A stretch of DNA of 6,685 nucleotides from an uncultured Elusimicrobium sp. (GTDB lineage Bacteria; Elusimicrobiota; Endomicrobiia; Endomicrobiales; Endomicrobiaceae). Every line of letters starts with the position of its first letter. Position 1 is the stretch's first letter. Position numbers and translations under genes: made by a program. The stretch is from assembly GCA_902761395.1 (NCBI GenBank), contig CACWKJ010000132.1, positions 1 through 6,685 on the forward strand, read 5' to 3'. Under the pieces are notes generated by a model, which had not been told where the DNA came from, ran no database searches, and worked only from the letters and a program-made list of their open reading frames with translations. Positions 1-5,693 of the stretch are shown here, piece after piece.

Positions 1-20
1 TACGGGATCTGTAAAATATA

Positions 21-55
21 AAAAAACGGGAAGAATTTTCTTCCCGTTTTTTTTT
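21..55 (+). terminator. Rho-independent terminator of an upstream gene
   Basis: Positions 21-34 and 39-52 form a 14-bp perfect stem around a 4-nt loop. It has a GC core (CGGG/CCCG) and the 3' arm runs into nine T residues (47-55). This is a textbook intrinsic terminator. The gene it serves lies left of the window. The A-run before the 5' arm would also give a U-run on the opposite strand, so it could work in both directions. Confidence 0.9.
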
Positions 56-78
56 GTTTCCGACGGAAAAATTTGGTG

Positions 79-107
79 TTGACAAATAAAAAGTTTTTTT
101 GTAATAT
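79..107 (+). promoter_or_regulatory. Sigma-70-type promoter for the metY leader
   Basis: A perfect -35 hexamer TTGACA (79-84) is followed after 17 bp by TAATAT (102-107, 4 of 6 consensus bases). An alternative -10 is TATATT (105-110) with a 20-bp spacer. Transcription would start near 113-118. It lies just after the upstream terminator and is the best promoter in the window. The transcript would carry a leader of about 410 nt before metY. Confidence 0.75.
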
Positions 108-110
108 ATT

Positions 111-131
111 TACCTACCGCAAAGGTAGGTA
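111..131. promoter_or_regulatory. Perfect dyad at the transcription start, likely operator
   Basis: TACCTACC (111-118) and GGTAGGTA (124-131) are perfect 8-bp inverted arms around the 5-nt spacer GCAAA. The predicted transcription start (about 113-118) falls inside the left arm, so an RNA hairpin would lose part of that arm. A repressor operator covering +1 is therefore the simpler reading, though an RNA hairpin is possible if transcription begins slightly upstream. The half-site GTAGGTA recurs at 284-290. The cognate regulator is not identifiable. Confidence 0.5.
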
Positions 132-186
132 GAAAAAGAAGCTTAAAATTTTGAAATTGTTGATATGTATATAAAGGGTTAAAAAT

Positions 187-291
187 ATGAATTTAAAAGA
201 TAAACAAATAATAATAGATAGTCAAAATAAAATCATTCCACGATGTTGCATTAAAGAATGTGATTTGTTTTACGAGCGAATGTGTAGGTAG
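187..291 (+). CDS. Putative cysteine-containing leader peptide (34 aa)
   Basis: This small ORF lies between the TTGACA promoter and metY. ATG 187 is preceded by AAGGG (174-178) at a usable 8-nt spacing, and the ORF stops at TAG 289-291. The peptide has four cysteines in its second half (Cys20, Cys21, Cys25, Cys33), including adjacent TGT-TGC codons at 244-249, and one methionine after the start. It has no signal peptide and no recognised domain. Known precedent: ribosome progress through cysteine codons of short upstream ORFs controls some sulfur-assimilation genes. Placed before a sulfide-assimilating enzyme and a candidate terminator at 367-418, such a leader-peptide role is plausible here. 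It is inference: no clear antiterminator was found, and chance ORFs of this length are common. Confidence 0.45.
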   Translation: MNLKDKQIIIDSQNKIIPRCCIKECDLFYERMCR

Positions 292-366
292 TAAAGAAGT
301 AGTAGTTGGAAAGTAGTAGTTAAAAAGTAAAGATCTTAGAAATTAAAAAATAATAAAAAATAAAAA

Positions 367-418
367 TTCGATAAAAAATTGTCAAAGATGATTTTTTATG
401 GATCGGGATGTTTTTTTT
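367..418 (+). terminator. Candidate attenuator in the metY leader
   Basis: The inner stem pairs 373-379 with 391-397 (A/T only, 11-13 nt loop). After a 4-nt bulge (398-401) it continues as 367-372 with 402-407, containing two G-C and two G-U pairs. Three bases later comes a run of eight T (411-418). It sits 110 nt upstream of the metY start, where a regulatory terminator would be expected. The bulge and weak AT stem make it non-canonical, so strength is uncertain. No SAM-I riboswitch or T-box signature sequence is recognisable around it. Confidence 0.35.
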
Positions 419-429
419 GCTAAACAAAA

Positions 430-481
430 AATTTTCAAGTTGCCATGTATGAAAATATAAAACACATAAAACTTGAAAATT
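430..481. repeat. 12-bp perfect inverted repeat upstream of metY
   Basis: AATTTTCAAGTT (430-441) and its exact complement AACTTGAAAATT (470-481) enclose 28 nt. On the + strand no T-run follows, so it is not a forward terminator. On the - strand it would be followed by a T-rich stretch. It lies between the T8 tract and the metY ribosome-binding site and may be a second leader stem or an operator. Confidence 0.55.
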
Positions 482-527
482 CAAATGTGAAACTAAAAAC
501 TTTCGATCATTATAACAGGAGATAAAA

Positions 528-1814
528 ATGTCTAATAAATATAAATTTGAAACATTACAAGTACACGTAGGACAAGAAACACCGGATTCTGCTACAGACT
601 CAAGAGCAGTTCCAATATATGCAACAACATCTTATGTATTTAAAGATTCTGCAACGGCAGCAGGCAGATTTGGACTTACTGTCGGCGGCAACATTTATAC
701 AAGATTGATGAACCCGACTTCAGATGTTCTTGAAAAAAGAATTGCAGCACTTGAAGGCGGAGCTGCAGCACTTACAACAGCATCGGGAGCATCTGCAATT
801 ACTTATGCAGTTCAAAATATCGCAACTGCAGGGGATCATATAGTATCTTCCACAAATCTTTACGGCGGAACATACAATTTGTTTGCAAATACTTTAAAAG
901 ATCAAGGAATATCAACAACATTTGTTGATCCTTCAAATCCTGAAAATTTTGAAAAAGCAATAAAAGAAAATACGAAACTTCTTTATGCCGAAACTTTAGG
1001 AAATCCTAATTCAGATGTTATAGATTTGGATGCAATATCCAAAATTGCACATAAACACGGAATACCTTTTATAGTAGACAGCACATTTGCTACACCTTAT
1101 TTATTAAGACCTATTGAACATGGTGTAGATATTGTGGTACATTCGGCAACAAAATTTATCGGCGGACACGGTTCGGTAATGGGTGGAGTTATCGTTGATG
1201 CCGGAAAATTTGATTGGGCACAAAACGATAAATTCCCTGGTCTTTCAAAACCTAACCCATCTTATCATGGTGTGGTATTTACACAAGCAGTAGGTAATTT
1301 AGCATACATAATAAAAATAAGAACAACATTGTTAAGAGATCAGGGAGCAGCAATATCTCCGTTTAACTCTTTCTTGTTGTTGCAAGGTCTTGAAACTCTT
1401 TCTTTAAGAGTAGAAAGACATGTATCAAATGCACTTAAAGTGGTAGATTTCTTAAAAAATCACCCGCAAGTAGCAAAGGTTAATCATCCGTCTTTAGCAA
1501 CGGGTAAACAAAAAGAGTTGTACGATAAATATTTCCCGAAAGGTGCAGCTTCAATATTCACATTTGAAATTAAAGGTACCGCGGAAACGGCAAAGAAATT
1601 TACGGAAAGTTTAAAACTTTTCTCGCTTCTTGCAAATGTTGCAGATGTTAAAAGTTTGGTAATACATCCTGCATCAACAACTCATTCACAACTTTCAGAA
1701 CAAGAGTTGTTAAGCAGCGGAATAAAACCTACAACGGTTAGATTATCTATAGGTACAGAACATATAGATGATATTATTGAAGATTTAAAACAAGGGTTTG
1801 AAGCAGTTAAGTAA
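528..1814 (+). CDS. metY: O-acetylhomoserine sulfhydrylase (O-acetylhomoserine aminocarboxypropyltransferase)
   Basis: This PLP enzyme of the Cys/Met-metabolism family (fold type I) is cytoplasmic. It is predicted to condense O-acetylhomoserine with sulfide to give homocysteine and acetate. At 428 aa it has the usual length of the MetY branch, longer than the roughly 380-400 aa of MetB/MetC. Visible motifs are Y58-T-R of the PLP phosphate site, S87-G, the D184-S-T-F-A-T-P strand whose Asp contacts the pyridine nitrogen, SATKFIGGHG with the Schiff-base lysine at K209, SLVIHPASTTHSQL at 376-389, and the carboxylate-binding Arg in VRLSIGTE (R405). The start is fixed by AGGAG (517-521). The long leader with a small Cys-containing ORF suggests sulfur-responsive control. 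A related enzyme acting on O-succinylhomoserine or cystathionine is less likely from length and motifs. Confidence 0.93.
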   Translation: MSNKYKFETLQVHVGQETPDSATDSRAVPIYATTSYVFKDSATAAGRFGLTVGGNIYTRLMNPTSDVLEKRIAALEGGAAALTTASGASAITYAVQNIATAGDHIVSSTNLYGGTYNLFANTLKDQGISTTFVDPSNPENFEKAIKENTKLLYAETLGNPNSDVIDLDAISKIAHKHGIPFIVDSTFATPYLLRPIEHGVDIVVHSATKFIGGHGSVMGGVIVDAGKFDWAQNDKFPGLSKPNPSYHGVVFTQAVGNLAYIIKIRTTLLRDQGAAISPFNSFLLLQGLETLSLRVERHVSNALKVVDFLKNHPQVAKVNHPSLATGKQKELYDKYFPKGAASIFTFEIKGTAETAKKFTESLKLFSLLANVADVKSLVIHPASTTHSQLSEQELLSSGIKPTTVRLSIGTEHIDDIIEDLKQGFEAVK

Positions 1815-1853
1815 AACATAAAAAATACTTTATATCGACCTTAATATTTTGGT

Positions 1854-1859
1854 TATAAT
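1854..1859 (+). promoter_or_regulatory. Possible -10 box before the intergenic palindrome
   Basis: A perfect TATAAT occurs 40 nt after the metY stop. No convincing -35 hexamer lies 16-18 bp upstream. If active, transcription would start at about 1866, almost exactly at the left arm of the palindrome 1863-1922, and could supply the small secreted peptide gene at 2009 with a structured leader of about 140 nt. Confidence 0.3.
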
Positions 1860-1862
1860 GTT

Positions 1863-1922
1863 GCAACTAACTCAATCGAGTACGCCCTTACGGGATCCAA
1901 GTACACTTCATTCGTTAGTTGC
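1863..1922 (-). repeat. Intergenic palindromic element, copy 1
   Basis: GCAACTAAC (1863-1871) and GTTAGTTGC (1914-1922) are perfect 9-bp terminal inverted repeats. Inside lie a second inner pair, GTAC 1880-1883 with GTAC 1901-1904, and a small CCC/GGG hairpin (1885-1894). Read on the - strand, the core GTGTACTT followed by a CGTAAGGGCGTAC segment resembles the core of copies 2 and 3. It has no coding capacity. It begins 48 nt after the metY stop and is not followed by a T-run, so it is not a standard terminator. Confidence 0.6.
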
Positions 1923-2008
1923 TTCATTCTAACCTAAAATCTTAAAGTCTCTAAAGACAAAAACAATAAAAAATTTGTTAAAATAATACTTGTGATTTGG
2001 AGGTATAT

Positions 2009-2146
2009 ATGAAGAAGATATTGCTGATTATTTCAGTTTTAGCAGTTGTTGTTTCTGTAAGTTTTGCAGAGTGTTGCAGCTGTGGTAATGACAGTTGTAG
2101 TACCGATACTGAAACTTGTTCAACGGCAGAATGCCCACAGAAATAG
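2009..2146 (+). CDS. Small secreted cysteine-rich peptide (45 aa)
   Basis: ATG 2009 follows a strong GGAGG (1999-2003) with 5-nt spacing, and the ORF ends at TAG 2144-2146. Residues 1-20 form a clear Sec signal peptide: MKK, a hydrophobic core ILLIISVLAVVVSV, then S-F-A with predicted signal peptidase I cleavage after Ala20. The predicted mature peptide is only 25 residues and has six cysteines (C22, C23, C25, C30, C37, C42), acidic and Ser/Thr-rich between them. No lipobox fits. The family is not recognised. The Cys pattern could bind metal or form disulfides; metallothionein-like, redox or peptide-toxin roles are all open. It lies between the sulfide-assimilation genes metY and cysK and so may share their regulation. 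A hairpin at 2192-2214 may end its transcript. Confidence 0.7.
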   Translation: MKKILLIISVLAVVVSVSFAECCSCGNDSCSTDTETCSTAECPQK

Positions 2147-2191
2147 AAAATTATAAGTATAGAAATAAAAATTAAATAGGATAAAAAATAA

Positions 2192-2214
2192 TAAAATTCA
2201 CGAAGTGAATTTTA
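2192..2214. terminator. Hairpin downstream of the Cys-rich peptide gene
   Basis: TAAAATTCAC (2192-2201) and GTGAATTTTA (2205-2214) form a 10-bp perfect stem with a 3-nt GAA loop, 46 nt after the small gene's stop. The 3' arm contains TTTT and is followed by CATTGTT, a poor U-tract. It is symmetrical and may serve either direction; a weak terminator or a processing stem are both possible. Confidence 0.45.
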
Positions 2215-2222
2215 CATTGTTA

Positions 2223-2339
2223 GATTTACAAATTTAAAACGAGACGAAGTATTTTGCGACCGCAGTGTACTAAAAAAAAGCGGAAGCAGTTGGTACATAA
2301 GGGAGCAAAATATAAAGTCGCAGTTCAAAGTTGTAAATC
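2223..2339 (+). repeat. Intergenic palindromic element, copy 2
   Basis: The terminal arms GATTTACAA (2223-2231) and TTGTAAATC (2331-2339) are perfect 9-bp inverted repeats. Nested inside are TATTTTGC 2250-2257 with GCAAAATA 2305-2312, and TGTAC 2266-2270 with GTACA 2293-2297. An alternative pairing is TGCGAC 2255-2260 with GTCGCA 2317-2322. On this strand it shares the ordered blocks GAGACGAA, AAGTATTTT-like, GTGTACT, AAGCGG and GGTACATAAG with the reverse complement of copy 3. It has no coding content. It ends 22 nt before the cysK start, so it may form the 5' leader of cysK mRNA. Confidence 0.65.
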
Positions 2340-2361
2340 GTTATAAAAAAGGAGATTTATT

Positions 2362-3294
2362 ATGTCAAAAATATACAAATCAGCAGATGAATTAATAGGA
2401 AAAACGCCTTTATTGGAGTTCACACACATAGAAAAAGCAGAAAATTTAGAAGCAAAATTACTTGCAAAGTTGGAATATTTTAATCCTGCAGGTTCTGTTA
2501 AAGACAGAATTGCTAAAGCTATGATAGAAGATGCAGAAAAAAAAGGTTTATTAAAACCGGGTTCTGTAATTATTGAACCTACAAGCGGAAATACCGGTAT
2601 TGGACTTTCTGCAGTAGCTGCAGCAAAAGGATACAAGATTATTATCGTAATGCCTGAAACCATGTCTGTAGAAAGAAGACAGTTGATGAAAGCTTACGGT
2701 GCAGAACTTGTTTTAACCGAAGGCGCAAAAGGTATGAAAGGTGCTATTGCAAAAGCAGCAGAACTTGCACAACAAACACCTAACAGCTTTATTCCGGGAC
2801 AGTTCGTTAACCCTGCAAACCCAACAGTTCATAGAAATACTACCGGTCCTGAAATATGGGAAGATACCGACGGTAAAGTAGATATATTTGTTGCAGGTGT
2901 AGGAACAGGCGGAACAATTACCGGTGTAGGTGAATTTTTAAAATCTAAAAATCCTAATGTAAAAGTTGTAGCAGTTGAACCGGCAACATCGGCAGTTTTG
3001 TCTACCGGAGTTGCAGGAGCACACAAAATTCAAGGTATCGGAGCAGGTTTTGTTCCTGATGTTTTGAACACAAAAATATATGATGAAATAATTCCTGTTC
3101 AAAACGAAGATGCATTTATAACAGGCAAACTTATCGGTAAAAAAGAAGGTGTTTTGGTAGGAATATCTTCAGGTGCAGCTTTGTGGGCAGGTATACAGCT
3201 TGCAAAAAGACCGGAAAATAAGGGGAAGAATATTGTAGTGTTGTTGCCGGATACGGGGGATAGATATCTTTCTACTGCCCTTTTTGCAGACTAA
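2362..3294 (+). CDS. cysK: Cysteine synthase A (O-acetylserine sulfhydrylase)
   Basis: This fold-type II PLP enzyme is predicted to convert O-acetylserine and sulfide to cysteine and acetate in the cytoplasm. The 310-aa length is typical. Visible motifs are the Schiff-base lysine K47 in NPAGSVKDR (41-49), the substrate-binding TSGNTGI (74-80), the phosphate-binding glycine loop GTGGTITG (181-188), GISSGAA (268-273) with the Ser near the PLP ring nitrogen, and QGIGAGFVP (224-232), typical of CysK. The tail GDRYLSTALF is also typical of CysK and argues against cystathionine beta-synthase. The start is set by GGAG (2351-2354) with 7-nt spacing. No serine acetyltransferase gene (cysE) is in the window. 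The gene is bracketed by two oppositely oriented palindromic elements. Confidence 0.95.
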   Translation: MSKIYKSADELIGKTPLLEFTHIEKAENLEAKLLAKLEYFNPAGSVKDRIAKAMIEDAEKKGLLKPGSVIIEPTSGNTGIGLSAVAAAKGYKIIIVMPETMSVERRQLMKAYGAELVLTEGAKGMKGAIAKAAELAQQTPNSFIPGQFVNPANPTVHRNTTGPEIWEDTDGKVDIFVAGVGTGGTITGVGEFLKSKNPNVKVVAVEPATSAVLSTGVAGAHKIQGIGAGFVPDVLNTKIYDEIIPVQNEDAFITGKLIGKKEGVLVGISSGAALWAGIQLAKRPENKGKNIVVLLPDTGDRYLSTALFAD

Positions 3295-3304
3295 CTACAC
3301 TTTT

Positions 3305-3374
3305 GTATTTTAAAATCTTATGTACCGCTTTTGCGAAAAGTACACCGCGACTTTAAAATACTTCAGTTCGTCTC
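3305..3374 (-). repeat. Intergenic palindromic element, copy 3
   Basis: GTATTTTAAA (3305-3314) and TTTAAAATAC (3352-3361) form a perfect 10-bp outer stem. TGTAC (3321-3325) and GTACA (3340-3344) form the inner stem, with a CTTTT/AAAAG alternative inside. Read on the - strand, the order GAGACGAA, AAGTATTTT, GTGTACT, AAGCGGTACATAAG matches copy 2. The outer stem occupies the same place as TATTTTGC/GCAAAATA of copy 2, but both arms have changed together. It starts 10 nt after the cysK stop. No T-run follows the stem, so it is not an ordinary terminator. Confidence 0.65.
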
Positions 3375-3442
3375 AAACTATTCGTTCTTTTTTAACGACA
3401 ACAACAAAAAATCATAATTCTGAATCTATGTTAAATAATTTG

Positions 3443-3448
3443 TATAAT
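3443..3448 (+). promoter_or_regulatory. -10 box of the zinc-ribbon nuclease gene
   Basis: A perfect TATAAT ends six nucleotides before the ATG at 3455. With a normal -10 to +1 distance, transcription would begin at the A of the start codon. No Shine-Dalgarno sequence exists upstream, in line with a leaderless message. The -35 region is weak (TTCTGA at 3418-3423, 19-bp spacing). Confidence 0.45.
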
Positions 3449-3454
3449 TAGTAT

Positions 3455-5632
3455 ATGAAAAAAAAGTCTTATATCATTGATAATAAATTACTAATGTCCG
3501 AATGGGATTATGAGAAAAATAAAAATTTGGAAATTTCCAAAATAACTGAAAATAGTAAAAAATTTGCTTATTGGAAATGTTCCAAGTGTGGTTATAAATG
3601 GAAAGCTTGTATTGGAAATAGAGCTAAAAATCATACTGGATGTCCAGCATGTGCAAATAAAATTTTAATAGTTGGAGTTAATGATTTAGCAACTACAAAT
3701 CCAGAAGTTGCTAAGGAATGGAACTATAAAAAAAATTATCCTTTAACTCCACAAAATATAAGAAAAGGAACTCATAAAAAATTTTGGTGGACTTGTTCAT
3801 CTTGTAATTATGAATATAAAGCATCGCCAAATCATCGTACCACACATGATTCAAAATGTCCAAAATGTCTAGGGGCAAAAGCAATTGTAGGAATAACCGA
3901 TTTGGCAACGACATATCCAGAAATAGCCAAAGAATGGCATCCTACTAAAAATAAAAATTTAAAACCTACCGATATTAAAGCTGGAAGTCCCAAAAAAGTA
4001 TGGTGGAAATGTAGCATTTGTAATTATGAATGGGAAACAAGTACTTATCATCGTGTATATATAAATTCAGAATGTCCTGCTTGTACAAAAAAAGCTGTTG
4101 TTATGGGCGTTAATGATCTTGCAACATTATATCCAGAAATAGCTAAAGAATGGCATCCTACTAAAAATAGTACTCATATTCCTAAAGATGTAAGTCTTGG
4201 AAGCCGTAAAAAATTTTGGTGGCAATGTCAAAAATGTAATTACGAATGGGAAATTTCAGTAAGACAAAGAATAAAAACAAAATTTGGTTGTCCTAAATGT
4301 AGTGGGAGACTTTTAATTCCTGGAATAAATGATTTAGCAACGACACATTCTGAAATAACTGAAGAATGGGATTATGAAAAAAATTATCCATTAATACCTA
4401 CTCAAATTAAAGCTAGTAGTAAGAAAAAAGTATGGTGGAAATGCACAAATAGGAATCATACTTGGCAGGCAGCAATTAGAGAAAGAGCGGTTGTGGGTAA
4501 TGGTTGCCCAAAGTGTTCATCTGGAAGACAAACATCTTTTCCAGAACAGACAATATTTTTCTATATAAAAAAACTTTATCCAGATGCAATTAATAGATAT
4601 AAAACAGATTTTTTAGGTAAAATGGAATTAGATATTTTTATTCCTTCTATAAATTATGCAATTGAATACGATGGTGAACCTTGGCATAGAGGAAATAAAA
4701 AAGAAACAGAAAAAAGAAAGTATATAAAATGTCAAAGAAATAATATTAAACTCATAAGAATTAGAGAAAAGTTATCACCGTTAGGTTTAAATTATGCGGA
4801 TTATGAATATAGTACAGATAAAATATATAAAGATCAAAATCTTGAAAATATAATAAGAAGAGTTCTTGCCCATTTAGATTTTTCTTGTAGATTTTTTAAA
4901 CATCCTATAGATGTAAATATTGAAAGAGATAGAATAAAAATACTTGATGCATACAGGAGTAAACAAAAACAAAATAGTTTGGCCGTTACCCATCCAGAAA
5001 TAGCCAAAGAATGGCATCCTACAAAAAATGGTAATTTAACGCCGGATAAATTCACAAAAGGGACAAATTATAGGGCTTGGTGGAAATGTTCAAAATGTGG
5101 GTATGATTGGCAAACAATTATAAGTCATCGTGTAGCATCAAAATCAGGATGCCCTAAATGTAAGGGGAAAAAGGTTATTTTGGGAGGAAATGATTTAGCA
5201 AGTTTACATCCAGAAATAGCTAAAGAATGGCATCCTACAAAAAATGGGGATTTAACTCCTAATAAATTTATGAAAAGTTCTGGTTACAAGGCTTGGTGGA
5301 AATGTTCAAAATGTGGGCATGACTGGCAAACATCTATAAATCATCGTGTAGCATCAAAATCAGGCTGTCCTAAATGTAGAGGAACTATTGCGATTCCAGG
5401 AGTAAACGATTTGTTAACCACACATCCAGAAATAGCTAAAGAATGGCATCCTACTAAGAATGGAACAATAAAATTTACTGGTGTTAAATCTGGAAGTCAT
5501 AAAGTGGTTTGGTGGAAGTGTTCTAAATGTGGATACGAGTTTAAAAGTGAAATTCGTAAGTATGTAAATGAACACAAATGTGTTAATTGTGAAAGAAAAA
5601 AAGAAAAACAAATATATTTGTTTGATATTTGA
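3455..5632 (+). CDS. Multi-zinc-ribbon protein with internal Vsr/DUF559-like nuclease domain
   Basis: This 725-aa protein has eight modules of the PF14311-type (DUF4379) probable zinc ribbon. Each reads roughly DLATTHPEIAKEW-HPTKN, then WWKCxxCGYxW, then GCPxC. Cys pairs are 42/45-63/66, 114/117-135/138, 186/189-207/210, 258/261-279/282, 330/(Arg333)-351/354, 545/548-566/569, 617/620-638/641 and 689/692-709/712. Between modules 5 and 6, residues 358-445 look like a PD-(D/E)XK fold of Vsr/DUF559 type: helix Glu364 (SFPEQ), D393 (MELDIFIP), E404/D406 (AIEYDG), H411 and a K/R-rich helix before IKLIRIRE. Residues 446-506 are a linker. The likely role is nucleic-acid binding and cleavage, perhaps in defence or a mobile element; the family's function is not established. 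There is no Shine-Dalgarno before ATG 3455; Met14 has none either, and starting there would cut module 1. It looks like an accessory gene unrelated to its neighbours. Confidence 0.85.
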   Translation: MKKKSYIIDNKLLMSEWDYEKNKNLEISKITENSKKFAYWKCSKCGYKWKACIGNRAKNHTGCPACANKILIVGVNDLATTNPEVAKEWNYKKNYPLTPQNIRKGTHKKFWWTCSSCNYEYKASPNHRTTHDSKCPKCLGAKAIVGITDLATTYPEIAKEWHPTKNKNLKPTDIKAGSPKKVWWKCSICNYEWETSTYHRVYINSECPACTKKAVVMGVNDLATLYPEIAKEWHPTKNSTHIPKDVSLGSRKKFWWQCQKCNYEWEISVRQRIKTKFGCPKCSGRLLIPGINDLATTHSEITEEWDYEKNYPLIPTQIKASSKKKVWWKCTNRNHTWQAAIRERAVVGNGCPKCSSGRQTSFPEQTIFFYIKKLYPDAINRYKTDFLGKMELDIFIPSINYAIEYDGEPWHRGNKKETEKRKYIKCQRNNIKLIRIREKLSPLGLNYADYEYSTDKIYKDQNLENIIRRVLAHLDFSCRFFKHPIDVNIERDRIKILDAYRSKQKQNSLAVTHPEIAKEWHPTKNGNLTPDKFTKGTNYRAWWKCSKCGYDWQTIISHRVASKSGCPKCKGKKVILGGNDLASLHPEIAKEWHPTKNGDLTPNKFMKSSGYKAWWKCSKCGHDWQTSINHRVASKSGCPKCRGTIAIPGVNDLLTTHPEIAKEWHPTKNGTIKFTGVKSGSHKVVWWKCSKCGYEFKSEIRKYVNEHKCVNCERKKEKQIYLFDI
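3683..4516 (+). repeat. In-gene tandem repeats, modules 2-5
   Basis: Four consecutive zinc-ribbon modules start at residues 77, 149, 221 and 293, an exact period of 72 aa (216 bp). Phrases such as the codons for PEIAKEWHPTKN recur almost unchanged. Module 1 (residues 7-66) is a diverged copy just upstream. Module 5 has lost its second cysteine (Arg333, AGG at 4451-4453). Confidence 0.9.
4976..5590 (+). repeat. In-gene tandem repeats, modules 6-8
   Basis: Three modules start at residues 508, 580 and 652, again with an exact 72-aa period. Modules 6 and 7 are the most alike: over the segment from AWWKC to GCPKC (5075-5161 versus 5291-5377) I count 7 differences in 87 bases, implying recent duplication or gene conversion. 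Confidence 0.9.
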
Positions 5633-5693
5633 TAAAATCTTTTTTTGTTTTACAAATGTCATAAATTTAGTTTAATTAAAAACTTTATTTTAA

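Noticed and set aside
1..9. TACGGGATC at the left edge matches 1889-1897 in palindrome copy 1, a possible truncated fourth copy.
   Set aside because: Only nine bases match and the following sequence differs; too little is visible to call.
297..321. Direct repeat AAGTAGTAGTT at 297-307 and 311-321.
   Set aside because: Two short purine/T-rich copies with a 14-nt step; compatible with local slippage in low-complexity sequence, with no further copies.
113..527. Possible SAM-I, SAM-II or T-box riboswitch upstream of metY.
   Set aside because: I could not find the SAM-I GC-rich multi-stem pattern, a SAM-II pseudoknot with a GC stem, or the T-box GGGTGGNACC sequence. The leader is too A/T-rich for these classes.
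2325..2663. Open frame of 112 codons on the - strand over the cysK start.
   Set aside because: It is antisense to well-conserved cysK codons and has no ribosome-binding site or recognisable product; it mirrors the codon pattern of the real gene.
3683..5590. Regular 216-bp spacing considered as a CRISPR or non-coding satellite.
   Set aside because: The repeats are in frame, code for conserved zinc-ribbon modules and vary mostly as protein repeats do.
5606..5623. 18-bp perfect A/T-rich palindrome at the end of the nuclease gene.
   Set aside because: It has no loop, lies within codons, has a single G-C pair type, and is expected by chance in such A/T-rich sequence; not credible as a terminator by itself.
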